A stretch of DNA of 34,624 nt from Corynebacterium sp. UBA2622 (GTDB taxonomy: Bacteria > Actinomycetota > Actinomycetes > Mycobacteriales > Mycobacteriaceae): positions 1 to 34,624 of the forward strand of contig NZ_DDJO01000012.1 in assembly GCF_002339505.1 (NCBI RefSeq). The letters run 5' to 3'. The position numbers and the translations under genes are program-made. Under the pieces are notes generated by a model. The model made no database searches, was not told the DNA's origin, and saw nothing but the letters and a program-made list of their open reading frames with translations. Positions 1-6,647 of the stretch are shown in pieces; position 1 is the first letter of the stretch; every line of letters begins with the position of its first letter.

Positions 1-50
1 GGGAACACGGAGGGTGCGTTTTCTTACGTTTGCAGGACCCGGGCCCCTTC

Positions 51-1007
51 TCAGGCGGGCAGCCCGGAGTACCCGGGCGCGCTGAAGAGCCGTGACGTTC
101 CGGTCCGCGGGTCTTTGAATTCGAGGGCCACCGAAGCCAGCAGCATCGGATTGCTGTAGTCGTCTGTACCAAAGTCCCTGATCACCGGGTAAACGTCGTC
201 GTTGACGATTGGGCAGCCGGCGGCGTTCATTTGCACGCGCAGCTGGTGCGTGCGACCCGTGACGGGTTCGAGCAGGTACCGGGCCAGCCCGGCACCCCAG
301 GCGCTGGCGCCGAGGGGTCTCACCTCGCGCACAATTGTCGCGGCGTTTGGTTCGGTACCCTCCACGAGCCGTGCGGCGATGTCCCCGGGGGTCTTTTCGA
401 GGTGGTGCTCCCACCGGGTCGGCGCCGCCACTCCCACCTCAGGGGCGATGGCCTCATAAAGCTTGCTCACGCCGCGTTGGGCGAACATTTCCTGGTACAG
501 GCCCCGTACCTCCCGTCGTTTGGTCAGGAGCAGCACCCCGGCCGTCAGACGGTCGAGGCGGTGCGCGGGGGTGAGCTCCTCGTTCCCGGTCGCCCTTCGC
601 AGCCGGACGGTGACGGTCTCGGTGATGTGGGCGCCCCGGGGCATGGTTGCCAGGAAAGGCGGCTTGTTCACAACCAGGATGTCATCGTCCTCGTGGATGA
701 CGTCGATCTCGAATGGCACGGGGGTTTCGGGCGCGGGGCACCGGTAGAAGAAGAGATCCGTCCCGGGCTGGATGGGCGATGACGGCGAGAGGGGGGTTCC
801 GTCGCGAAGCACGACTTCGCCGGCGGCGAAGCGCTCGATGAGAGCCTGCTCCCTGTCAGCGGGATGCCGGTGCCGTTGTTCGGATATGACCTTGTGGATG
901 AAGTCCCACGCGGTGACGGGAGCTTCCCCGGGCAGGCGGACGCGGCTCGGCCCGAGCCCGTCGCGGGCGGGCAGGGGCATCTCATTCCTCGGTTTTCTTC
1001 GCACCAT
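51..1007 (-). CDS. RluA-family RNA pseudouridine synthase
   Basis: This 318-residue protein belongs to the RluA/RsuA class, which converts specific uridines in rRNA or tRNA to pseudouridine in the cytoplasm; the target cannot be read from sequence. The family signature HRLDRLTAG lies near the middle and carries the catalytic Asp. It follows the NKPP motif (DDILVVNKPPFLATMPRG) that opens the fold, and GRTHQLRVQM is the conserved RTHQIR-type segment near the C-terminus. About 95 N-terminal residues precede the catalytic domain and could form an S4-like RNA-binding part. The start at 1007 lies 9 bases after a possible -10 box, TAAACT, on the minus strand (plus 1017-1022), which suits a leaderless message. 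The in-frame ATG at 980 has a good GAGGA ribosome site and is the alternative. The gene is divergent from the 48-residue gene at 1028. Confidence 0.9.
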   Translation of the reverse strand: MVRRKPRNEMPLPARDGLGPSRVRLPGEAPVTAWDFIHKVISEQRHRHPADREQALIERFAAGEVVLRDGTPLSPSSPIQPGTDLFFYRCPAPETPVPFEIDVIHEDDDILVVNKPPFLATMPRGAHITETVTVRLRRATGNEELTPAHRLDRLTAGVLLLTKRREVRGLYQEMFAQRGVSKLYEAIAPEVGVAAPTRWEHHLEKTPGDIAARLVEGTEPNAATIVREVRPLGASAWGAGLARYLLEPVTGRTHQLRVQMNAAGCPIVNDDVYPVIRDFGTDDYSNPMLLASVALEFKDPRTGTSRLFSAPGYSGLPA

Positions 1008-1014
1008 CGCGTGC

Positions 1015-1022
1015 TAAGTTTA
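1015..1022. promoter_or_regulatory. Overlapping divergent -10 boxes
   Basis: The sequence TAAGTTTA reads as TAAGTT on the plus strand, 7 bases before the ATG at 1028. On the minus strand it reads as TAAACT, 9 bases before the ATG at 1007. Both fit the corynebacterial TAnnnT -10 pattern, so the two divergent genes would share one promoter core and compete for polymerase. No strong -35 was seen for either, which is common in this genus. This is inferred from spacing only. Confidence 0.45.
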
Positions 1023-1027
1023 TCTGT

Positions 1028-1174
1028 ATGGATTTCAACGCGATTCTTGAACCGGTCATCAAGTTCTTCTCTGAGGGCATCGGAAAGGTCATTGCCGACG
1101 TTCTGCGCACGGTCTACGAATTCCTCTACCCGTCCAACGCACCGGCCGCGCACCCGATCGAGATCCCGAAGTAG
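1028..1174 (+). CDS. 48-residue amphipathic small protein, function unknown
   Basis: This short open frame encodes 48 residues beginning MDFNAILEPVIKFFSEGIGK and ending HPIEIPK. Residues 4-33 are predicted to form one amphipathic helix with a regular hydrophobic face (I, L, V, F, F, I, V, I, V, L, V, Y, F, L) and charged residues on the other side. A Pro/Ala-rich tail follows. There is no signal peptide and no cysteine. The length and single amphipathic helix recall the small corynebacterial mycomembrane porins PorA and PorH (45-57 residues, also without signal peptides), but I see no sequence match to them. A TAAGTT box 7 bases before the ATG and the absence of a ribosome site suggest a leaderless message. 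A short hairpin follows the stop directly. I regard it as a real gene; the function is open. Confidence 0.65.
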   Translation: MDFNAILEPVIKFFSEGIGKVIADVLRTVYEFLYPSNAPAAHPIEIPK

Positions 1175-1189
1175 TACCGACCTCGGTAC
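1174..1189 (+). terminator. Short hairpin after the 48-residue gene
   Basis: GTACCGA and TCGGTAC form a perfect inverted repeat separated by CC, beginning at the last base of the stop codon. No T-run follows, so it may be a weak terminator, an RNA-stabilising hairpin or a protein site. Confidence 0.35.
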
Positions 1190-1229
1190 CCGAGCGAGCT
1201 GGCTTCGCGCTACAGTTAACTTGTACACA

Positions 1230-1243
1230 GCGAGCCGGCTCGC
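1230..1243. promoter_or_regulatory. Perfect 14-bp palindrome upstream of the stress protein
   Basis: GCGAGCCGGCTCGC is a perfect palindrome 55 bases before the start of the universal stress protein. It lies just downstream of a possible TAACTT -10 box, inside the likely leader. It is a candidate operator or a leader hairpin; the regulator is unknown. Confidence 0.35.
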
Positions 1244-1298
1244 GTGATTCGGTACACACGACATGCTGGGCCGGTCCGAGATCCGGAAAGGTCTGAGC

Positions 1299-2192
1299 AT
1301 GACTAACGAAGATATCGTCATTGTTGCCGTCGACGGCAGCCCCGCGTCGGAAAACGCGGTGCGGTGGGCGGCGAACACCGCGATGAAGCGAGGCATCCCT
1401 CTCCGCCTGGCTGCGAGCTACACCATGCCGCAGTTCCTCTACGCCGAGGGCATGGTTCCCCCGCAGGAACTCTTCGACGACCTGCAGAACGACACAATCG
1501 CGAAGATCGACGAGGCCCGGGACACCGCCCTCGAGGTGGCTCCCGACCTGAAGATCGGCCACGCGGTGGCGGAAGGCTCCCCGATTGACATGCTCCTTGA
1601 AATGTCGAAGGAAGCGACCATGATCGTCATGGGCTCGCGTGGCCTGGGTGGCCTGTCCGGCATGGTTCTGGGCTCCGTGTCCGGCGCGGTTGTCTCCCAC
1701 GCCTCCTGCCCGGTCGTGGTTGTCCGCGAGGACAACGCGGTGGGTGATGACAACAAGTACGGTCCCGTCGTCGTGGGTGTCGACGGATCCGACATTTCCA
1801 AGCGCGCCACGCAGATGGCGTTCGAGGAGGCCGAGGCCCGGGGCGCGGAGCTCGTCGCGGTACACACCTGGGTGGATACCCAGGTTCAGGGCCCGGGTGC
1901 CGGTTTCACCGTCACCGATGATTACTGGGATGCCGTCCAAGCGGAGAAGAGTGAGGTGTTGGAGGGGTACCTCGCCACTTACCGTGAGGCCCACCCGGAC
2001 GTCCGCGTACGCACCATCATCGCGCGTGACCGCCCCGTCCACGCCCTTACTGAGGCCGCCCAGGGCGCCCAGCTGCTGGTGACGGGCTCGCACGGCCGCG
2101 GCGGCTTCAAGGGTATGCTCCTCGGCTCCACGTCCCGCGCGCTGCTCCAGTCCGCCCCCTGCCCGATGATGGTCGTGCGCCCGGAGGATTAA
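1299..2192 (+). CDS. Tandem-domain universal stress protein (UspA family)
   Basis: This 297-residue protein has two UspA domains, about residues 5-145 and 152-297. Each ends in the nucleotide-binding signature of ATP-binding Usp proteins: GSRGLGGLSGMVLGSVS in the first and GSHGRGGFKGMLLGSTS in the second, followed by CPVVVV and CPMMVV strands. Family knowledge points to a cytoplasmic ATP-binding stress or dormancy factor, as in the tandem Usp proteins of mycobacteria and corynebacteria; the specific role is unknown. I chose the ATG at 1299 because GGAAAGG lies 7 bases before it. The longer frame from 1263 adds residues with no domain match. The gene stands alone between a palindrome-bearing leader and the GlsB-like gene. 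Confidence 0.92.
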   Translation: MTNEDIVIVAVDGSPASENAVRWAANTAMKRGIPLRLAASYTMPQFLYAEGMVPPQELFDDLQNDTIAKIDEARDTALEVAPDLKIGHAVAEGSPIDMLLEMSKEATMIVMGSRGLGGLSGMVLGSVSGAVVSHASCPVVVVREDNAVGDDNKYGPVVVGVDGSDISKRATQMAFEEAEARGAELVAVHTWVDTQVQGPGAGFTVTDDYWDAVQAEKSEVLEGYLATYREAHPDVRVRTIIARDRPVHALTEAAQGAQLLVTGSHGRGGFKGMLLGSTSRALLQSAPCPMMVVRPED

Positions 2193-2295
2193 GGGCGGTA
2201 TCCGTGCCGTGTGACAGTTGGGGCAGATGTTGTAGAGCTGTTACCCAATCGCAGCGTTGCCGTGGTGGCGATACAGCGATTTATGAGGAATAATC

Positions 2296-2311
2296 TACTT
2301 GTCCGCAAGTA
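2296..2311. promoter_or_regulatory. Inverted repeat in the GlsB-like gene leader
   Basis: TACTTG and CAAGTA are perfect arms around TCCG. They sit just after a GAATAATCT -10-like sequence and 26 bases before the start codon. This is a plausible operator or short leader hairpin for the membrane-stress gene. Confidence 0.3.
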
Positions 2312-2337
2312 AACATCTTTCGAAGGGATCTAGAACA

Positions 2338-2607
2338 ATGACTCCTACCCTCGGCTTCCTCGGCTGGATCATCATCGGTGGCCTCGCTGGCTGGGTCGCG
2401 TCCATGGTCATGAACCGCGACGCTTCCATGGGCATCATCGCCAACATTATCGTCGGTATCATCGGTGGCCTTCTCGGCGGTTTCCTCCTCAGCCTGTTCG
2501 GCGTGGATGTGGCCAACGGTGGCTGGATCTTCAGCTTTATCACCTGCCTGATTGGCGCGGTTATCCTGCTGTGGATCGTCAACATGGTTGCTGCCCGCAG
2601 GCGCTAA
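2338..2607 (+). CDS. GlsB/YeaQ/YmgE-family stress membrane protein
   Basis: This 89-residue, very hydrophobic, glycine-rich protein is typical in length for the transglycosylase-associated (GlsB/YeaQ/YmgE) family. Three membrane segments are visible: about residues 3-22 (GFLGWIIIGGLAGWVASMVM), 29-54 (rich in IVGIIGGLLGGFLL) and 60-84. The tail AARRR is positively charged and probably cytoplasmic. Members are linked to envelope and general stress responses, but the biochemical activity is not established. The ATG at 2338 follows AAGGGA at 9 bases; an upstream TTG at 2299 is less likely. The gene follows a universal stress protein and ends in a clear terminator, so it is probably transcribed alone. 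Confidence 0.88.
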   Translation: MTPTLGFLGWIIIGGLAGWVASMVMNRDASMGIIANIIVGIIGGLLGGFLLSLFGVDVANGGWIFSFITCLIGAVILLWIVNMVAARRR

Positions 2608-2628
2608 GCCGCGCGGCCCAAAGATTTC

Positions 2629-2659
2629 ACCCCGGTGCACCGCACCGGGGTATTTCTTT
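2629..2659 (+). terminator. Rho-independent terminator of the GlsB-like gene
   Basis: ACCCCGGTGC and GCACCGGGGT form a perfect 10-bp stem with a 3-base loop, followed by ATTTCTTT. It begins 21 bases after the stop codon. It also shows that the reading frame of the following TetR gene cannot realistically begin at 2635. Confidence 0.85.
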
Positions 2660-2682
2660 GCCCGTTCCCAGCTGTGGAACAC

Positions 2683-2706
2683 CACAGACGAACCGGTTGG
2701 TCTATG
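2683..2706. promoter_or_regulatory. Palindromic operator of the TetR-type regulator
   Basis: The core AGACGAACCGGTTGGTCT (2686-2703) is an 18-bp palindrome with one mismatched pair. The symmetry extends by two more pairs on the outside. It lies about 60 bases before the TetR gene and next to promoter-like sequence (TATGTTGTATGCT). Its size and two-fold symmetry fit TetR-dimer sites, so autoregulation is likely. Confidence 0.65.
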
Positions 2707-2763
2707 TTGTATGCTTGGCAGGCACGTCCAGCCATTCGAATTCGAGAGGGGAGTGAACCCCAC

Positions 2764-3426
2764 GTGGCAGACCCGAGCGCCGAGACGGGCCCGAAAAAGG
2801 GCGCAGGTCCCGCCAAGAAGAAGACGGCCACCCGGCGGCGCAACCGTCCGAGCCCGCGCCAGAGGCTTCTCGACGCCGCGACCAAGCTCTTCACGGAGGA
2901 GGGCATCCGCGTCATCGGCATCGACCGGATTCTGCGCGAGGCAGACGTCGCCAAGGCTTCGCTCTACTCCCTCCTGGGGTCGAAGGACAACCTTGTCATC
3001 GCCTACCTCGAGCGCCTCGATGCGGACTACCGGGCGCGCTGGGAGGAGCGGGTGTCGAAGCTCGCCGACATCGACGACGAGATCCTCGCCTTCTTCGACA
3101 TGGCGATAGAGGACGAGCCGGGAAAGGATTTCCGCGGTTCCCCGTTCTTCAACGCCGCCAACGAATATCCGCGTCCGGAGACCGAATCGGAGGAGCGGAT
3201 CGTGGCCACCTGCCTCGAACACCGCCGGTGGATGCGGACCACGATGTCCGAGCTGCTGCGGCGTAAGAACGGTTACGACTCACAGAACGAGGCGAACCAG
3301 CTCCTCATCTTCCTTGACGGGGGTCTCGCGGGAGCGCGTTTCGTGCGCGATGTTTCACCCCTGATGACGGCCCGCGAGCTGGCGACCCAGCTGCTGGGTG
3401 AACCGCCGGCCGACTACTCCATCTAG
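2764..3426 (+). CDS. TetR/AcrR-family transcriptional regulator
   Basis: This is a 220-residue regulator. After a basic, disordered N-terminal extension (about 35 residues, rich in K, R and P) comes the TetR DNA-binding domain: RQRLLDAATKLFTEEGIRVI, then the helix-turn-helix IDRILREADVAKASLYSLLG and KDNLVIAYLERL. The C-terminal half (about residues 90-220) is the helical ligand and dimer domain; its ligand cannot be inferred. I chose the GTG at 2764 because AGGGGAG lies about 10 bases upstream. The longer frame from 2635 would start inside the preceding terminator. An 18-bp palindrome upstream suggests autoregulation. The stop overlaps the stop of the convergent yidC-like gene by 4 bases (CTAG). 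No obvious target gene is adjacent, so it may act elsewhere. Confidence 0.85.
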   Translation: MADPSAETGPKKGAGPAKKKTATRRRNRPSPRQRLLDAATKLFTEEGIRVIGIDRILREADVAKASLYSLLGSKDNLVIAYLERLDADYRARWEERVSKLADIDDEILAFFDMAIEDEPGKDFRGSPFFNAANEYPRPETESEERIVATCLEHRRWMRTTMSELLRRKNGYDSQNEANQLLIFLDGGLAGARFVRDVSPLMTARELATQLLGEPPADYSI

Positions 3427-4616
3427 TCCCCGGACCCCGCGGGTTCATCCGCCTGGGCGGGCTCGGCAACCGTGGAGCCCCCGGGGGCTGTCTCCCCCTG
3501 CTTCTCCGCGCGCTTCTTCGCCGCCTCTTCCCGGGCGATCCGCATGTTCTCCTTGCGGGCCTCGTTGCGCTGCCGGTTGAGCTCCTTCTTCTCAGCCTTC
3601 TTCTTTGCCCGGGCGCGTTTCAGCGCCGCCTTCTCCTCCGCGAGCTCGCGGCGCACGTCGCCGAGGGACGACGGGCGGACCAGCGCGGACGCCCGCCGCC
3701 GCCGGCGGGATCGCTTGCGCTGCTTCTTCTCCCTGCGCTCGGCGAGGGCCACGTCACGGGTGGAGAAGATGTGGGAGCGGGCGTCGTCACCCAGCGGGTA
3801 GGACCTGACTATGAGCCACCACAGGACGACCGTCTGCACCAGCGTCCAGAGGTTGCCGGTGAACCAGTAGAGAAGCAGCGCGATGGGAACCAGCCCCGTC
3901 ATACCCGCGATGCCGATGGAAAGCGGGACCAGGGGAACGAAGGACCACATCATCAGGTACATCCCGCGGGCGACGCGGCTGTCCCACTGCAGGGTCGACC
4001 GGGTTCTGATCTGGGAGAGGACGAGGTTGAACGTGGTGAAGAAGATCGCGAACGCCATCATGGGGACGGCGACGGAGCGGACGTCGGCAAGCGTCGTGCC
4101 CAGCAGCTCGAACTGGTCCGGCTCCATGGAGACGTAGGCGGGAAGGGGGACCCCGAAGAAGGAGGCGCTCTGGAAGGAGGCGACGTCGTCGGGGGAGAGC
4201 ACGCCCAGGGAGTGGCCCTCCGCGCGGTCGGGAAGCGCCATCCAGAACAACAGGCGGTACAGGCCGAGGAAGAAGGGCATCTGGATGAACGCCGGAAGGC
4301 AGCCCGCGACAGGATTGTAGCTGTGCTCCTGGTGAACCTCCTTGCGGGCGCGCTCCTGCTCGCGGAGGCCCTCGGGGGTGGTGTCGGTGCCGTACTTCTC
4401 CTCGATCGCCGCGAGCTTCGGGCGCATGAGGACCATCTGGCGGTTCGTCTTGTAAGTGATCCACATCAGCGGCGCGATCAGCGCGCGGATGGTGACCACC
4501 AGCAGGATGACCGAGGCAACCCAGGCGTGCGAGCTGGAGACGTCGAAGACGGAAGCAAGCAGCCAGTGCCACAGCTTCATCACCGCCGACACTGGGTAGA
4601 CAAAAGCCTCCATCAT
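3423..4616 (-). CDS. YidC/Oxa1-family membrane protein insertase with charged tail
   Basis: This 397-residue polytopic protein is of the YidC/Oxa1/Alb3 type, which inserts proteins into the cytoplasmic membrane with or without SecYEG. The family's conserved Arg is visible at about residue 44 in the first core segment (VVTIRALIAPL). The hallmark YNPVAGCLPAFIQMPFFLGL follows, and then two or three further membrane segments ending near WLIVRS. It has the short Gram-positive form without the large periplasmic domain. The last 120 residues are a highly charged K/R/E-rich tail, which may bind ribosomes. The start is the ATG at 4616. The gene is not in the usual rnpA-yidC-jag setting, so it may be a second paralogue. 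It is divergent from the sortase gene. Confidence 0.88.
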   Translation of the reverse strand: MMEAFVYPVSAVMKLWHWLLASVFDVSSSHAWVASVILLVVTIRALIAPLMWITYKTNRQMVLMRPKLAAIEEKYGTDTTPEGLREQERARKEVHQEHSYNPVAGCLPAFIQMPFFLGLYRLLFWMALPDRAEGHSLGVLSPDDVASFQSASFFGVPLPAYVSMEPDQFELLGTTLADVRSVAVPMMAFAIFFTTFNLVLSQIRTRSTLQWDSRVARGMYLMMWSFVPLVPLSIGIAGMTGLVPIALLLYWFTGNLWTLVQTVVLWWLIVRSYPLGDDARSHIFSTRDVALAERREKKQRKRSRRRRRASALVRPSSLGDVRRELAEEKAALKRARAKKKAEKKELNRQRNEARKENMRIAREEAAKKRAEKQGETAPGGSTVAEPAQADEPAGSGD

Positions 4617-4655
4617 GTGCGCGAACCACCTGTTTCCTCGTCCGTAGTACTGCGT

Positions 4656-4661
4656 TAATGT
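4656..4661 (+). promoter_or_regulatory. -10 box of leaderless sortase gene
   Basis: TAATGT lies 6 bases before the sortase ATG and there is no ribosome site, as expected for a leaderless corynebacterial promoter. The reverse strand here (TAACAT) could serve the divergent yidC-like gene. Confidence 0.4.
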
Positions 4662-4667
4662 TAGGCC

Positions 4668-5459
4668 ATGAGCACGACCCCGCCCAGACACGCCGGCCCC
4701 CGGGCCACCGCGAGCCAGGTTCTCGGCGAGCTCCTCCTCACGGCCGGGGTTCTCCTCCTTCTCTTCGCCTTCTACGAGTCGTACTGGACCAATCTCCACT
4801 CCCGCCACCTGCAGAACGACGCGAAGCAGCAGCTCGAGGAGCAGTGGGTCAATCCGCGGGAGATGAGGGCCCCGGCGCTTGGCGACGCCTTCGCGCGCAT
4901 GTACATCCCGGCCTTCGGCCCCGATTACCAGTTCGCCATCGTGGAGGGCGTGGGAGAGCAGGAGCTCCTCTCCGGGCCCGGCCGCTACCCCGACACCCAG
5001 ATGCCGGGCCAGCCGGGCAACTTCGCCATCGCGGGGCACCGCGTGGGCAAGGGCGCCCCCTTCAACGACCTCGGCCGGTTGAAGACCTGCGACGCGATCG
5101 TGGTGGAGACCCAGAACCAGTGGGTCACCTACCGGGTCCTGCCCATGTCGGAGGATCCGGCGCAGCGCGCGGTGGAGGCTGCACCCTGCCTGCCCGGCCC
5201 GCAGGTCGATCGCGTCGCCTCCGGGGACTACGCGCATGTGCAGGGAAGACACATCACGACGCCGACGGACGTGACGGTGATCAACCCCATGCCGGAGTCG
5301 GACGCGATGGAGGTGGAGCCGGGTCTGGAGGGGATCATCACCCTCACCACCTGCCACCCGCAGTTCTCCAACGCGGAGCGCATGATCATCCACGCCGTGC
5401 AGACGGAGGCCGTGGACAAGTCGGCGGGTAAACCGGCCGCGATGACGGAGGTGTCCTAG
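4668..5459 (+). CDS. srtE: Class E sortase
   Basis: This 263-residue membrane-anchored transpeptidase has one N-terminal membrane segment (about residues 22-41, LLLTAGVLLLLFAF) and an extracellular sortase domain. The catalytic triad is visible: His124 in FAIAGHRVG, Cys229 in TLTTCHP and Arg238 in NAERMIIHA. The TLTTC motif and the overall layout match class E (actinobacterial housekeeping) sortases, which in this phylum often recognise LAxTG rather than LPxTG. No sorting substrate or pilin gene is in the window, which supports a housekeeping role. Its stop codon abuts the start of the next gene, a 50-residue membrane protein, so the two are translationally coupled. The start is probably leaderless. 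Confidence 0.9.
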   Translation: MSTTPPRHAGPRATASQVLGELLLTAGVLLLLFAFYESYWTNLHSRHLQNDAKQQLEEQWVNPREMRAPALGDAFARMYIPAFGPDYQFAIVEGVGEQELLSGPGRYPDTQMPGQPGNFAIAGHRVGKGAPFNDLGRLKTCDAIVVETQNQWVTYRVLPMSEDPAQRAVEAAPCLPGPQVDRVASGDYAHVQGRHITTPTDVTVINPMPESDAMEVEPGLEGIITLTTCHPQFSNAERMIIHAVQTEAVDKSAGKPAAMTEVS

Positions 5460-5612
5460 ATGTATTCCTACCTGTGGCGCATGCTGCCCGGCGGGCCTGC
5501 GGTGAAGACGCTGATCGCCCTAATCGTGCTCGCGGGTGTGTTCTTCCTGCTCATGAACGTGGTCTTCCCGTGGGTGTCCACGCTGATGCCCTACAACGAC
5601 GTGGCGGTGTAG
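5460..5612 (+). CDS. 50-residue single-pass membrane protein coupled to sortase
   Basis: The ATG follows the sortase stop directly (TAGATG). The product is 50 residues: MYSYLWRMLPGG, then a single hydrophobic span from about residue 15 to 36 (rich in L, I, V, A and F), then a short tail ending MPYNDVAV. The arginine near the N-terminus and lysine before the span suggest an N-in orientation. I recognise no named family, but the zero-base junction means it is made with the sortase and may be a partner or stabiliser. It was found by translating by eye and is too short for most gene finders. Confidence 0.7.
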   Translation: MYSYLWRMLPGGPAVKTLIALIVLAGVFFLLMNVVFPWVSTLMPYNDVAV

Positions 5613-5614
5613 GG

Positions 5615-5633
5615 GCCCCGTAGGGTCCGGGGC
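5615..5633. terminator. Possible short hairpin between convergent genes
   Basis: GCCCCG and CGGGGC form a 6-bp stem around TAGGGTC, just after the 50-residue gene and just before the stop of the convergent Nudix-LOG gene. There is no T-run, so the terminator role is weak. Confidence 0.3.
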
Positions 5634-6635
5634 TCACGCCCAGCGCGGGGCGGGAGGGGTCCAGGAGGCGAGGGCGTCGAGGAAGTCCTCGGGATCGTCG
5701 GCAAGCACGAGCGCCTCGCGGTCCGCGGCGCGGATGAAACCCTCGGCCACCATGTGGTCGATCATCGCGACCAGCGGCGCCCAGAAGTCCGCGCCCAGAA
5801 GCCCGATCGGTTTGCGGTGCAGGCCGAGCTGCTGGTTGGTCCACTCCTCGAAGAGCTCGTCGAGCGTGCCCGCGCCGCCCGGGAGGGCGACGATGGCATC
5901 GGCGAGCACGCTCATGCGCGCCTTGCGCTCAGCCATGGTCTCCACAACCTCCAGGCGGGTCAGCTCCTCGAAGCGCAGCTCGTAGCTGGCCAGGTGGCGG
6001 GTGAGAACCCCGACGGTCTCCCCGCCGCCCGCCACCGCCGCCGCGGCGACGCGCCCCATGACCCCGACGCGGCTGCCGCCGTAGACGAGCGCGACACCGC
6101 GCCGGGCAAGTGCTGTCCCGAACGAGTCGGCGAGCGCGAGATGGGCGGGGTTGGTCCCCGTGCTCGCACCCGCGTAGACCGCGACGGAACACAGCTCACG
6201 CGGCAGGAGGGCGGGGAAGATGGCACCGGAGAGCAGCGGGGCGAGCACGGTCCCGCCCGGGTCGGCCGGATCCACCCACGCCAGCTCGGCGATCTCGGCG
6301 GAGGCGCGGGGCTTGCCCGCCCGCGACGCGCCGCGCAGGGTGTAGACGGTGGCGTGGACCTGGTGGCCGGGCTCGTTTGAGGCGGCGGCGGTGAAGGTCC
6401 CCAGCGCGACGAGTTCGGCGGGGTCGAGCGCCAGGCCGACTTCCTCCCGAACCTCGCGCACCGCCGCCTGGAGCGGCGTCTCCCCGGGCTCGAACTTGCC
6501 CCCGGGCAGCTGGTAGCGGGGGCTGGAGTGCTTGCGCACGCACAGCACGCGGCCGGCGGGGTCCCGGAGGACGACGGCGGCCACATGAACGGAGGGCTGG
6601 TGCGGGGTATCCGGTGCGGGGGTGGAATGTGTCAT
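5634..6635 (-). CDS. Nudix hydrolase - LOG (TIGR00730) fusion protein
   Basis: This single 333-residue frame joins two enzymes. Residues about 14-140 are a Nudix hydrolase with the box GKFEPGETPLQAAVREVREE followed by VGL, preceded by VRKHSSPRYQLPGG. The family cleaves nucleoside diphosphates linked to another group, often damaged nucleotides. Residues about 150-330 are a LOG-type Rossmann protein (TIGR00730), with AVYAGAS at the start of the fold, VYGGSRVGVMG, and the signature PGGAGTLDELFEEW. LOG proteins release base and ribose 5-phosphate from nucleoside monophosphates. A two-step nucleotide salvage or clean-up route is the natural inference. It follows the lipoprotein gene by 12 bases on the same strand and is probably co-transcribed. 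Confidence 0.88.
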   Translation of the reverse strand: MTHSTPAPDTPHQPSVHVAAVVLRDPAGRVLCVRKHSSPRYQLPGGKFEPGETPLQAAVREVREEVGLALDPAELVALGTFTAAASNEPGHQVHATVYTLRGASRAGKPRASAEIAELAWVDPADPGGTVLAPLLSGAIFPALLPRELCSVAVYAGASTGTNPAHLALADSFGTALARRGVALVYGGSRVGVMGRVAAAAVAGGGETVGVLTRHLASYELRFEELTRLEVVETMAERKARMSVLADAIVALPGGAGTLDELFEEWTNQQLGLHRKPIGLLGADFWAPLVAMIDHMVAEGFIRAADREALVLADDPEDFLDALASWTPPAPRWA

Positions 6636-6647
6636 GACGGGCCCATC

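Noticed and set aside
2635..2763. Longer start for the TetR regulator
   Set aside because: The ATG is inside the stem of the preceding terminator and the ribosome site supports the GTG at 2764.
4617..5393. Upstream extension of the yidC-like frame to 656 residues
   Set aside because: The extra part is antisense to the sortase gene, has no YidC homology, and the ATG at 4616 is the natural start before the first membrane segment.
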